Source: Buxus sempervirens (taxonomy: Eukaryota; Streptophyta; Magnoliopsida; Buxales; Buxaceae). Taken from it: a DNA stretch of 64,000 nucleotides. The notes under the pieces were generated by a model. It did no database searches and had not been told where the DNA came from. It saw nothing but the letters and a program-made list of their open reading frames with translations. The stretch lies in the NCBI GenBank assembly GCA_947561395.2, contig OX387191.1, positions 39,139,439 to 39,203,438 of the forward strand. Direction: 5' to 3'. A program made the translations under genes and the position numbers. Each line of letters opens with the position of its first letter. The stretch's first letter is position 1. Below are positions 23,490 through 35,218 of the stretch, piece after piece.

Positions 23490-25074
23490 GGGTTACCAGT
23501 ATGGTCCCTAGCTCACACTATCCCTATTTTATTCTAGGTATTATTTTAGTTTTCTGAATTAACGTGGAAAACAAGATGTACAGATTGCAGCCTAACCTGG
23601 TTGGAATTCAGGTTGAGGCATTTGTGTAAATTTCATGTCAAATGTCAACGCCATAGAGGGGCTCAACTGACGAAGACAGCTTGTGTTGAAGAATGTTATT
23701 TCTCTTTGGATAATAATTTTCATGCATAAATCAAGCCTTTGGATTGACTTTCTTTTTGTTTTATCTAAGTCCTTTTCACACATTGCAATCATTTTCGGAA
23801 TTCTATTTTCGTTCATTTTGTTGTCTTCCTACTTCTTGGACATCTTATTAATTGCCACATCCTCAGTTTCTCATTGATTTTCTATACAAAGCTCGTCTAA
23901 CTTTGAATCTTCTTCCCTTCTTTCTTTTGAAAGTTCAAACTTGATCTCATGGCACTATTTATATTTATATTCTTCTTCCTTGAAATATTTTTATGATGCA
24001 TAAGCAGAGAAAATATTTGCTGCATGCACTGTTGTACCTACCAAGTTGTATGCTTTAGCAGGTTGAGAGCCTGAGGTTTCTTCCACTTCCACAGAAGCAG
24101 GTGAATTATGTTCAATCCCCTTGATTCCTTGTTCTCAGATTGAGGTCTTGAACCTACTATTATATAATGATTGATCTAATCTGACCCTTGTGGCAACCAT
24201 GTGTCTCTGCTAGTTGAGTGCCTAGAAAAATGGGAGAAAGATGACAATGCAAAGCATTATTACTTCCTCAAATTGTTGTTGTCATAAGGATTTCGTGTGT
24301 CACTCACCTATCCTTGTTTAGGGGGCCGGCCATGCGTTTTTGCTAGTGGGGATTTGAAATGTTCTATGATGGAAGGAGTTCAAGTAAACAAACTATTTAT
24401 GGAGAGCTCATTCACTCTGGTGTCTGTAAGAAGTTTGCCATATTAGAACATTGATCTCATACTATTGACGCACTTACTGTTTCCTGATTATAGCTATAAC
24501 CAGGAAACTCTCCTTGGATTCCATCCTTATAATTTTAAACTAATCACAGGTTCAATGGAAAATGTGCTGGTGTGAGTAAGAGAAAGGATTGAGTTGTTCT
24601 CGTGAGCTAAGGCAACCCCATACATAATCAATACCTTGTTGATGTTGCAAGTGAGCTGAGGTAATCCATCCATAATCCATAATCAAAGCCTTGTCATCCT
24701 CATCTTTTTATATTGATTACCTTCACTTGTTTCCTGTTTGTGTTAGCATTGGATTGAGCAGAAATTAGGAGGCAAATAAAGGGATTTTATTATATCTTTT
24801 TTGTGAAAGTTGTTTTGATTGCATTGATGCTGAATAATGAAATCCTAAATTACTACTGATCTTGGTTGTTGTTGATTTTTATTGCTTTAATAACTTTTTT
24901 CTTTTCTTGAATTCTAAGGTGATTGTGCACAATTGATAGTGCCTTGATCTTGGTTGATCTATTTTTTTTTTATAAGAAACAAATTGTCTCTGTGCTGATT
25001 TGTTTTTTCTTAAGAATAACTTCATGGTACTTGAGCTAAGTACAATATTTCTTTCTTGTCATCTTTTCCAAAGA

Positions 25075-25173
25075 GAAAGAAGGTTCTCCTTGCAAGGATA
25101 AAGCAAATCATGTCTTGGGATCTCAACAGTTTGATTTTGATGGCAGTTTTGATGTCAAGGAGCTCAAGGATGA
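25075..25173 (+). other. Possible captured host exon inside the CACTA element
   Basis: A 34-codon open stretch (read as two runs, EKEGSPCKDKANHVLGSQQ and FDFDGSFDVKELKDE) is bounded by a pyrimidine-rich TCTTTTCCAAAG on the left and GATGAG|GTATATG on the right, so it has plausible acceptor and donor sites. I do not recognise the parent gene. CACTA elements often carry gene fragments. It could also be chance open reading in AT-rich DNA. Confidence 0.35.
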
Positions 25174-27589
25174 GGTATATGCTGCTTTATATTCTCTGAG
25201 TTGTGACCTCAATTGTGTGGTTTAATACCTTTCTTGGGTTCCATGAATAAATTTTTTTTTTGGGAAATTCATTCCATGAATGTTGAATGAAATTGAGGTT
25301 GGTTGGTTTGACAAGCATGTTGGTTCACCTGGGTTTGGTAAATCCAATTAATCTGGATAAGGTTTAGGTTATGCAAAACTGACTCTCTAGAAATGGGGTA
25401 GTTCTGTTCTGCCTTCTCTTCTCAACTCTGCCCCATTAACCAACTTATGCTTTAATTGGGGTTGAGGATCATATCTAGTATATGTTCTGAATATCATTCA
25501 AACAAAGGCATGAAACATAGCCATAGATGATCTTGTTCACTACTTTGGGTCTGATTTTAATTAGTTCAATGTTGCTTAAACTCATGGTTAAAGAATGTTG
25601 ATCGATTTCTAAAAGACCCTAGATACCATTATGTTTAAACCACACTTGTGCTTGAGTTTGGGAGTATTGGATTCTTTCGACTTTGGATTTTGAGTTAATA
25701 AAACAAAAATGGGAAGGTTTTAAATCAAGGATTATGAACTTTTAACAAATCATATATACAAAAGTTGAAACTTTTCAATCAACAAACACTTTTATTTTTA
25801 GCAAGTGAAACTTACTTAGACAAGTCTAATTCAATGAACATCGTCACAAACACGTCCTTTGGGTGTGCATGTTTCCATGTATCCTTTTGATAATTATATA
25901 TTTTTTCTTTTTTGTTCTTCCTGCGGATTATGCTATTGATAAGAGTTTGTATCACTGCATTTTGTAATTATAGTTATGTTTATATGAGGTGTGCCATTGT
26001 CATTGATATCGTATGAGACAGTAGCTAAAATTTTCTTCTTTGTCGTTGTTGCAGAGGGATATGACTCTTGATGACTAATTTCAGAGCACTTGCTGCCTAT
26101 TAAATCAATTTCGGACTGGGGAACAGTAGTCAATCATGTCAAATAGCTTATTTGTTTAGTTATTTAGATGCAGAATACTAGGGAAAAAAAGGATTTTTTG
26201 GGTTAGGGTATGGGGTTTTGAGAAGGAAGGGGGGGGGGGGGGGGGGGGGGGGTAAATGATTTTTTTAAAAATTAATATACTTTTAGCGGCACTTGGTGAC
26301 TGCCGCTAAAGCCTTCAATTGATGCTAAACTTTATTACGACACTTAAAAAAAATGCCGTAATAGCTTACATTATTACGGCATTTTTAAATGTTGTAAAAA
26401 GTCACTTTATAGCAGCATATTCCAAAGTGTCGTTATAAGTTGTCGCTATAACATAATGCAACACCACTTGAAACGGCACTTGGTCAAAATGCCGTTATAT
26501 GTTATGGCGGCATTTTTTATATTATAAGGGCACTTTTGAAGTGCTGTAATAAAAAGACTTTTTTTTTGTAGTGTACTACTCTAGAAACTCTCTCAGCAAT
26601 GGAGAAAGCATCATTGGATCGTCATGATACAGAAGTGGCCAATGTGGTAAAGATTGCCCAGGAGGTTGTTGAAGCATGTTCCCATATACCATCAAGTCTT
26701 CCTAACTTATCATCAAATTATATTAGGCCCCAAAGAAGATATTTTATGTGCACAACAATCTCCACGGAAACGACAATAAGCTCATCCTGGGCGTCTTTGC
26801 CAATGCAGTGTGCACATTCAAACACAATATAATGTGCCATATAGGTTTCCACCTTTATGTGAGGGAGAGAAAAATCGTGGTGTATGTGAAGAATGCAAGT
26901 GCACATGATGAGTAATAAGTCAACTCATACATGTGTTTTTAATATATAGATTGTATGTGGTTTTAATATTTTAGTAATCTTCATCTTGATGCCTAAATAA
27001 AGGCATATTAATATCGATAGACAACACGTATATCACAAGGAAAGAACAATGCTGCTTATTTATAGGCGAGATGATAAATAATATAGAGTTTATTTTTTAC
27101 TCTTTTCTCCATCTAAGGATATATCAGATAAGTGCTATTTTATGTAGTTGACAATTTTTAAACATGTAGGTGGTGGATGCAGTGTATAAGTTATTGATAT
27201 AACAACAAAAAAAGAATGGTGGCAAAGTGACTTGATACTATTTTGATACACTTATCTCGGAAAGGCTTATAGGAGCAAATTACGTTAAAATATTAGTAAT
27301 AGCAGACCTTGTCTAATGTTATATGCTATTTGTAACTCATTTTGTAGAGGCTTATCTTAAGCTCTGAAAATGGAGTGGATGCCATGCGCGAACTTACCAA
27401 ATATTTAGACATCTAGCATGTGAGGTACAATATCACGAATTGTCACATGGTATGTGATTAAATAGATTAGAAAATAAATCATATTAGTAGGTGTACGGTG
27501 CGGTATATGAAATTTATGCAACATCATTGAATATATTTAGTATGTAAAACAAACTAGTTGCTCGAATGCAGTTGTTCATCCAATGTGTC

Positions 27590-28390
27590 ATAAAACCCAT
27601 TGGTTTGCATACATGTGCAACTTAAGAGATCAAAGAATAGAGATTCTAGATTCAAAAAGTGGAAGTAGACTCCAATTCATTAGTTACAAAGAAAGTGGCT
27701 TGTGCTAAATTCTTTGTTATTGAATTCAGATAATTAATGCTGTTTTTATTTAAAATTCTTGAACATATATTTAATTATGTTGTTTATTTCAAGATGAAAG
27801 TGATGGATCAAGTTATTCAATAGGTGACTGTATTTGATGAGGACTTAAAAATTCTTCTTTGTTGTTGAATTTAGATAATTAATGTTGTTTTTATTTAAAC
27901 TTCTTGAACATATATTTAACTATATTGTTTATTTCAAGATGAAAGCAATGGATCAAGTTATTCAACATGTGACTACATTTGATGAGGACTTAAAAATTCA
28001 CAATTGAAAACTTCGTCATGTTAGTGTCCCTTATCAACAAAATTGGAAGTTTACATGTATGTGATAATTATTGTATGCTTTAAATACTGGTTTAATAATA
28101 CAATTTAAATTTATGATTTTGTAGCCTTAATTGTGGTGTCTTCTTAGTAAAGTTCATGGAATTTTGGGATGGAGCATCATTAACCACAAAATTTACACAG
28201 GTAAAGACCATGGTTGATGTTCACTTATCTTCATTCGTCTTGGCAAACATTATTTAGCTTATATTTATTCACTACATTCCATTTTGTAGGGCAATATTAT
28301 GTACTTTCACGAAAAGCTCATTTCAGACCTTATTCTTCAGTTTGATAATCGAGTTACCGAAGTAATTAGGTCTCTTATCGATTGGGAGAG
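27590..28390 (+). pseudogene. Ulp1/C48 protease exons with His, Asp and Cys positions
   Basis: The exon with HWFAYMCNLRDQRIEILDS carries the catalytic His (27,598-27,600) and Asp (27,649-27,651) in the usual H-W-(F/Y)...(L/V)-D-S context. The Cys exon 28,125-28,200 follows a TTTTGTAG acceptor, reads NCGVFLVKFMEFWDGAS with Cys at 28,132-28,134, and ends CAG|GTAAAG. The next exon, 28,290-28,390, follows TTTTGTAG and ends GAG|GTGAAG. Between the His and Cys exons an exon is tandemly duplicated. All three triad residues are therefore present. Upstream damage argues that no active protein is made, but this part decayed little. Confidence 0.68.
27711..27999 (+). repeat. 144-bp tandem duplication containing an exon
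   Basis: 27,711-27,854 and 27,856-27,999 are copies, about 92% identical by eye. Each holds intron sequence, a TTTATTTCAAG acceptor-like end and the exon start ATGAA(A)G...ATGGATCAAGTTATTCAA. In the first copy the exon has a stop (CAATAG), while the second reads on (CAACAT). The duplication lies between the His and Cys exons of the protease. Confidence 0.88.
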
Positions 28391-28773
28391 GTGAAGGTAC
28401 AAGACAAGGATACACACATGGCATTGATGGTAACACGACCTTGCCAATGTTTAATAATGTTTTTGCCTTTCCATAGCTGTTTTAACTTTAATTGTAGGAT
28501 AAAGGTTGCAACATGTGTAAATTACTTTAGGGTAAGATTATATAGTGATTTTGATGCAAATGAGACTTTTTTTTCCAATTATTTAAATCGAAAGCTTGTG
28601 ATTGCTAATTATAGTCTTTTTTGGATGACCTTCATAGGGTTTGTGATTTCAGATTGAGAAGGAACTGACAGGATTACGTCACCACCTCATGCAAACTATT
28701 CATACTTTGTTCAAGCTTGGAGGATTCATGCTGGTATCAATATGGTCAGTGACTCTATCTATATAAATCTCAT

Positions 28774-31650
28774 TGTGCGCATGTGGTTTCACATGGGCGA
28801 GGCGCAGGCAGGATGCGTGCCTCGGGACATTCAGAGTCGCCACTGCCTGAGAGGTGCAGGCAGACACAATGGTGCCTAACCGGGCTAATTTTGCTAGTCT
28901 GAGGTTTTCTAGAGATTCCGGCTAAGTTCTCGGTTATGTCCGGGGAAGTTAGAAAACACCCTAGCCTGCCTCGTCGGTTTGACTCGTCCCTCGGGTCTCC
29001 CTGGTTCGAGCCAATTCAGTCTCACCAAATTCCTAGGCCAACATGCATGTTTATTGAGTCTAAGTGGGGGGCTGCTGAAGGTGTAGGTCCCCTTTATTTC
29101 GATTGATTTTATCTTTTTATAATTTAGTGAAGTGAGTTGGATATGGGCCCCGTTGGAAGGCCCATTGGTTTCCAAGTTGGGCTTAAGTAAGCCCATGGCC
29201 CATTAGGATTATTGGGTAACTCTATTTTGGATTTGGTTATTTGATTTTGGATTTAATTGCATTTACAAAAATCAGTGGGTTAAAGCTTTTAGGGCCCAAT
29301 GGGCTTGGACTTGGCCCATGGGGAATTATCCAAGTGGCCTTGGGTCCATTATTGAAATGGATTTTGGTATGGGCTGGATTGGGTGTGGCCCCCGCTGGAA
29401 GGCCCACAAAACCATATTGGGTCCAAATGGGCCCAAGTCTAAAAAATGGGCTTAGGGTTGACCCAAAGGCCCAAATGGTTCAAATTAGCATGAAATGGGC
29501 TGAACCGGATGGACATGGGTCCAAAAGAAACGAAAAAAGGGGGTTAACAGGTCTGTCCACAAACACTGTGCGGACAAGGCCTGTCCGCACATACAATGCG
29601 GACAGGCCTGATCCGCAATGTGTATGATGATTTGGCCTGGAAACCAAAAATGGCCAAAACTGCTATGGCATTTGATTCGGCTTCTCTCCAGGGGGTTTAT
29701 GAACTGCTGTGGGTCTCATGGCAGACCCACAGTGGCTTTAAAAGCTCCAAAATGGCCCGAGAGGCCTCTGATTATACCATCATTCAACCATCCATTTAAA
29801 GATGCATCCAACAACTATGAACAAACACATGATCCATGTAGAACAGCAGTGATTGTGTGTTAAGAAAGTGTTTTAAAACTCACAAAAGACTATGGACAAA
29901 TGATGCATGTTGCTTATTGTGACTTCGGTGCGTGTGGGAATGACATGTATAATGGACTTAATATGCTGTACTAGTGACCATCTCTTGATATTCGTGATAG
30001 TGTGAGCATGTAGCAAAACAAACTTTTAAACAAGTCCTCTAAATATCATGCATGAGTGTGTGTGTGGTGTTTATTTACAACCTCTTGATCCTGCCAAAGT
30101 AAAGGATAAAGTGAGAATGAAAGTGTGTGCTAGTATGCATATGTATCCATGATGATGTGATGAACGAATATATAAGAAAAGATAGCAAATATCACTATGA
30201 AAGAAAAGAAAAAGGGGGATCTTATGGGGTGTAGCGGATTATGAGAACCGGGAACAGGCTCCCCTTGAAATGATATAACGATCAATCCATGAAGATGTTT
30301 CTTAACTCATAAAGCAAAGTCCCCATTACTATGACTTGTGATTATCAAAACAAAGCCTCTCCTCCCAACTTTTGTACGGGTAGTCCTCCTCACCACGGGG
30401 GACTCCAACGGCATGAGAAACAAAAGAAATGGTGAGAAAGAGCAATAAAAATACAGATTTAACAGCAGTCCAAAATAAATAAACTTAGAAGAGCTCTATC
30501 TCAATATATATTGAACAAAATTTTACAAAATTTCTTACCTTGGTATTACCTTCCCTCCTAGATAAGTGGTGGCCCCCTGGGTGTCCAAACAGCAGCTTGG
30601 AGTTCCTTTGTTGCTCCAAAAATCACCTCTTGGTTCTTTTATGAGTGGAAACAAGAAGAAAAAGAGAAGGAAGGAGATCCAAGGGTATTTTGGGTATTAA
30701 AAAGTGTTTTAGGTGATTGAAGTGAGATTCAAGGGTGTGCAGGTTTTCGGAGAGACAGAGTAATGAGAGGGTAGGAGAGAAGCTTTCAAACAATGGTTGC
30801 TGGCCTCTATTTATAGGCAAAAATTTTGGATCCGCCTTTAAGTGCGGATCACATTAAAAATGTGCGCGATCACAGAGAATCTGCCAGTTGTCATTCGGAT
30901 AAGATCCCATCCGCATTGTATGTGAGAACATGACCCGTTCGCACATACAATGCGATTCACACGTGTTAAATGCTCTTGGATTTCAAATTTTATCCAATTG
31001 TCAAACTTTTGGATTTTTTTTTCCGATTTTCCTTTTTATTTTTCATTTATTTTAAATGTGAAAAAGAGATATTTTAAGAAAAATTATTATTTTATTTTTG
31101 ATTTTTATTTATGTTGTCCTTTTCTGCTTCTTTGCCACGTGGGCAGTTTTTCTGAAACTTTGACTTGCCATAACTTTTTCATTTGATGTCTGATTTTAGT
31201 AAACTCAGTGGCGTTGGACTCAAGTTGAGATTCTCTATCCACTGAGCTAAAGTTTGACAGTAAATTCAGGTTTTTGGCAGAAAGCCGAAACTGCTCCTTG
31301 GAATCCATTTTTGCTTATAACTTCTTATCCGGGACCCCGATTCCGGCAAATTCAGTTGCGTCGGAATCATGTCGTTCTGGGAGCAAGTTGGGCAGCTGAA
31401 CTAGGCTCGAGTAGAAAGGCGATTTCTTTCCCCTAAGTTTGACCGGCTCATAACTTCTTCATCCGAACTCCGATTTGAGCAAACTCAGTTGCGTTGGAAT
31501 CGTGTTGGAATTTCGTTTTCAAAGGGAAGAAGCATGGTGGTTGATTTGCCCTAGATCAAAAAGTCAATTTTTTGACATCTCCGGGTTTGACTTTTTAGTT
31601 AGGATTTTCATTTTCTGCATTTTTAGGGATGCAAAAATGAGGTGCTAACA
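28774..31650 (-). mobile_element. Solo LTR B, family 1
   Basis: Minus orientation. On the plus strand it runs TGTGCGC... to ...GAGGTGCTAACA, flanked by CTCAT (28,769-28,773 and 31,651-31,655); 2877 bp. The sense strand has the family 1 start module, a TATAAATA box (plus strand 30,808-30,815), a CCAAG|GTAAG donor-like site near 30,535, then GGGCCCA-rich sequence and the shared terminal module with AGTCGCCACTGCCTGAGAGG-like sequence. Perfect hairpins lie near 29,578 and 30,915. It landed in or just after the PMD/Ulp1 gene remnant. No internal retroviral genes are attached. Confidence 0.93.
29578..29608. repeat. Perfect 12-bp hairpin in LTR B
   Basis: GGCCTGTCCGCA (29,578-29,589), loop CATACAA, then TGCGGACAGGCC (29,597-29,608). 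The same CATACAA core recurs in a second hairpin near 30,915-30,955, whose arms are CGCATTGTATGTG and CACATACAATGCG. Confidence 0.85.
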
Positions 31651-32152
31651 CTCATCATGGATAAGTTTTTAAAAAGATGGACTGAACTATTTTAGTTTTA
31701 TTGTTTTAACAGGTCATTGTTCCCTACATGCGGAGTTCATTGATGATTTGACTTACCATGTAAAGATAGAAAACAAAGGATATATGATGGTTGGGATTGT
31801 AACAAGAGAGGCAGGATAAATGAACATATATAGCTAAGAAAGTCATGCCTTAGAATATATCCATTAGTATTATTTGTCTTTAAATGAATGATGTGCACAA
31901 TGGTGTGTAATGTTATGTTTTCATCAAATCTTTATGTCTTAATGAAATTCCCTACACCATTTTTCTCTTTTTCTAAATCTACCTTCCAACAGGCTGTTAC
32001 CTTGAAGATTATATCTTTCAATCATGGCATTTCATTTTTCATTGAATTCCTCATCATCTTCATGTTCATATACACATCTCTAAAAATCTTCAGAAAATGA
32101 TTTGTTATGCAACAATACATCATGAAGTTGCTTTGCAACATTTTGATACATA
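31651..32152 (+). other. Flank of the PMD/Ulp1 remnant, no gene supported
   Basis: About 500 bp between LTR B and the Gypsy 3' LTR. It continues the sequence left of LTR B, since the CTCAT target repeat is shared. It may be the 3' end or intron of the PMD/Ulp1 gene (TTGTTTTAACAG acceptor-like site near 31,713), but I see no protein match. Confidence 0.4.
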
Positions 32153-33254
32153 TGCCATGTAGTTCCTCCGAACCGTGTTTGCCTTATCACGGCACCAACC
32201 TATCCTTGAGCCTTACTTATGGGCCTAAAAGAACCTAATTAATACAATCAAAACCTGGGCAATTACAAAGTAATTATCAGAGTGCATAAGCAATAAGAAG
32301 CATGGAATAAAATTTTCCATCTAACAAAAGGTCACCTGTATAATAACTCCAAAAGATGATGTCTATGTCTACAAAAGAAGGAAACTAAACTCACAATCTC
32401 TCTCATATAAACAGACATATACAGAAATCAACTCCCAAGTGTATAAGTCCAAAAAAAAATATTTACAATCCCATTTACAGTTTCCAAAACTAAAGACAAC
32501 AGTACCATAAAGAGAACCCTACAATGGGTGGTAGAAGTCCTCGGGCCTATAATCTGGATCTCCCTCAATGTCTCCCCCAATGCTTAGCTTACCAGGAGGA
32601 TCTGAAAACAAATCTGGTAAAACAAAACATGCGTGAGATGAAAGTCCCAGAAAGCAGCAAACATGCATGTATAGAAACATTTTATGCAATTTTATAACAT
32701 CCTGATAGCATGCTCAAATATAAAATACCAAATGTAAACTGAAACAACTCAGTCAGATAATACATAAAATCAGTAGTTCAATCAACACAATCATTTACTG
32801 CAAGCATGTCTTGTTAGGACTTGTGGGTTAGCGTGTCTCTAAATTAGATTAATGACCACTGACCATTTGCCACTTATACGACTTATAGAGAGAAACCTAG
32901 CTAGGGACATCTCAGTAAGTGGAGCACCCACGTATGGACTGGCAAGTGACAACCAAACCGATAATCAAGGCCAAGTGGAAGACCCCATCCACTGCCGAAC
33001 CATACCATATGAATCACAAGAACATCCCACCAAGACTCCATGATGGGTGGTTGCCGCAGCACCTCTATGCCCCAAAAGGGCCTCACTGATACCACACAGT
33101 GGAAAGCTATATGGACAAGGATATTAACGCTAACAAGCCAACACTAACACATTGACTAGACTAATTGTGGATTCACTCTAAGAACAACATCCAATTAAAC
33201 GACTCACAACTCAAAACCAAACTGTTCAATTCAATGAGTAAATCAGTGCACAAG

Positions 33255-33365
33255 CCAGGACCAAGTGGAATTCCCCATCCACGGCCAAATCATAACATAT
33301 GCCAAGTGGAATTCCCCATCCACTACCAAACCAACCGAGGCCAAGTGGAATTCCTCGTCCATCGC
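33255..33365 (-). repeat. Short tandem hairpin array, GTGGA / TCCAC type
   Basis: Three close units (33,263; 33,303; 33,343), and a fourth at 32,972, read AAGTGGAATTCC(C/T)C(A/G)TCCA. Each can pair GTGGA with TCCAC. Unlike the arrays in other family 2 LTRs the stem here is nearly constant. It occupies the array position of this LTR. Confidence 0.7.
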
Positions 33366-34345
33366 CAATAAAACCATAGGCTAAGAGCCTTGCCAAATCA
33401 CATAAGAGTTTTCAACCTTACTTTCATAAATCCAAATCAAGCAAAACGAATGCTATAAAATTGTCAAAATACGTATTTGATGAGGGGGATGGTTTTATAA
33501 TTTCCAATAAAGTCACCATACAAAAAATCAATGGATTCCGAGACAAAAAGTTTTCGACCTTGAAAAATATTCTAAGTTTGGTTAAAAACGTTGACTTTTT
33601 GAGTATATGATTTTTCTAAACAAATCTATAAGGAGTTGCGGCTTCAAATTTGGATTGTAGTCTAATGAAGGGTAGACACATTTTCTGTAATTTTATGGGC
33701 TTCTGAATCACTCATTTGGGTATCAAACTCAAAAAGTGGTTTTTGATGAAAATCAGACAAAATTGGAATTTTAGGCATGAAGTGGAAAGTAGACTTTTTA
33801 TTGGTAGGAAATTAGGTCTTGGGAGTATTTTTAGTGGTTTCAAATGGGGAGTAAAACCTTATTTACATGTAAAGACTTAAGTAAATGGAAACATAAAATA
33901 CACATGACATTTACTTCTAATTGTCACTTCTCAGGATTAACCGCTAGCTCGGGTTTTGAAAAATTTTGGCTATTTTTAACACTAAACTCATACAAACCAC
34001 TTCTAACCTTTCCAACACCAAGTAGAATGATCATAAAACATCCCAAGATACTTAAAAACACCTTCCAAAACAGAAATTCATCCCAAATCCATATGAACAC
34101 CAATCCAACACATGAAGGCTGTGTTTGGTAACGCTTTTCGGAAGTACTTTTTTGCTTTTGAAAGCAAAAAATTGCTTTTAAAAGCAAAAGTACCGTTTGG
34201 TAATGCACATGAGAAGCAATTTACTAAAAGCAAAGAAGCAATTTTATTGCTTTTCACCAGAAGCAACAAAACGTTGCTTCTCAATTTTTTTACAAAATTG
34301 CTTTATTGCTTTCAAAACCCCTCAATACCCTATTGCTTTATTCAT

Positions 34346-35218
34346 ATATTAAAGATGATGCCTCCATACTCACTTAAGAAGCAACAACGTATTGTTATTG
34401 CTAGAGCAGGCAAAATGCCACCCGACCCGACGGGTCAACTCGATTATAAACAGGTTGGGTTGACCCGTTTATTAATTGGGTTGGGTACGGGTTGGGCCAG
34501 TAATCGGGTCAACCTGATTATGACCCGCCAACCTGACAAGTAACCAGATTTAAAAAAAAAAGGTGGCAAAAGTATCATGTTTCGATCCGATTAACCCCAA
34601 AACTCGACCCGAACCCGGTACAACTGGATCCAATTAACCCCCCAATCCTATTTTAATAATATTTTTTGAAAAATAACAGTAATCGGGTCAACCCGATTAT
34701 GACCCGCCAACCCGATTAAAAAAAAAGATGGCAAAAGTATCATGTTTCAACCCGATTAACCCCAAAAACCTGACCCGAACCCGGTACAACCGGATCCAAT
34801 TAACCCCCAACCCTATTTTAATAATATTTTTTGAAAAATAAAAAATAAAAATAATAATAAACAAGTTGGCGGGTTGAACCCGTTTATTGGCGAGTTGGGG
34901 GTTTTCCAACCCGCCTTAAGTTAGTCCAACCCGATTATGACCCGATAAACCCCAACCTGATTATGACCCGACCCATTGCCAGCTCTATTTATTGCTTGTT
35001 GTGCATTACATAATTTTATCAGAATGCAAGCACATGAAGATAATTTATTCGCAGAATTTGAAGATGAGGAAATGGTGGTCGAAGATGAGCTAGCAGGTTC
35101 AAGTTCAGAACAACCTATAGAGATTGATGTGACGGCTAGATCTCGACGAGAGATGTCAGAATTAAGAGACTCAATTGCACGTAGACTAGCTAGTGCATAT
35201 GGATTAGCACAATGGTGA
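34346..35218 (+). pseudogene. C-terminal fragment of a HARBI1-like transposase
   Basis: Left of the hAT insertion the frame reads MPPYSLKKQQRIVIA. Right of it, from 34,988, it reads IACCALHNFIRMQAHED, an acidic stretch, and a C-terminal SRREMSELRDSIARRLA ending at a stop at 35,216-35,218. The (A/C)CxLHNFI motif is a hallmark of the C-terminal part of PIF/Harbinger DDE nucleases. The N-terminal domains and most catalytic residues are absent. The hAT insertion splits the fragment and duplicates the bases coding for VIA. Confidence 0.85.
34402..34987. mobile_element. Non-autonomous hAT element
   Basis: Terminal repeats TAGAGCAGGCAAAATG (left) and the inverse of TAGAGCTGGCAATGG (right). The 8-bp duplication is GTTATTGC (34,394-34,401) versus TTTATTGC (34,988-34,995). 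Length is 586 bp. The interior consists of repeated CGGGTCAACCCGATTATGACCCG-like blocks (written here as CGGGTCAACC and CGATTATGACCCG), which make it strongly self-complementary. No coding capacity. Confidence 0.9.

Larger units (their letters stand above)
21741..26573. mobile_element. Non-autonomous CACTA (CMC) DNA transposon
   Basis: Ends CACTAC followed by eight A and G (left) and the inverse with nine A (right). The 3-bp target duplication is TAC (21,738-21,740 and 26,574-26,576). Length is 4833 bp. Subterminal arrays of a TTATTACGGCATTT motif and its inverse AAATGCC(A/G)(C/T)TATAA occupy about 21,830-22,095 and 26,280-26,560, as is usual for CACTA elements, where they bind the TNPA-type protein. 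I see no TNPA or transposase frame, so it depends on a partner. The interior holds duplicated segments (22,524-22,640; 22,690-22,780 again at 22,991-23,080), a TG/TA microsatellite (23,459-23,490), a possible captured exon (25,075-25,173) and a 24-base G run (26,229-26,252). It splits the PMD/Ulp1 gene remnant. Confidence 0.93.
20392..28390 (+). pseudogene. Decayed plant mobile domain + Ulp1 (C48) protease gene
   Basis: Exon-like pieces follow one another on the plus strand. One at 20,392-20,525 (AKEVWDTMSAVEKEKFYQLAKE) sits after a TTTGTCTCACAG acceptor. A PMD/DUF1985-like stretch covers 20,739-21,035 (WLVNRVDV..., SPHDVKVVFGLPLGGYDVPI), then 21,063-21,225. A C48 Ulp1-like domain covers about 27,560-28,390, with HWF at 27,598, ILD with Asp at 27,649 and NCGVF with Cys at 28,132. 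Such proteins are common in plants, both as genes and as cargo of MULE elements; the protease part resembles SUMO/NEDD8 peptidases. In-frame stops (for example inside AKE*KERCH and QDI*FEHLL) and a frame change at the PMD start show it is broken. A CACTA element splits it at 21,741. The last two protease exons have intact splice sites. Confidence 0.7.
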
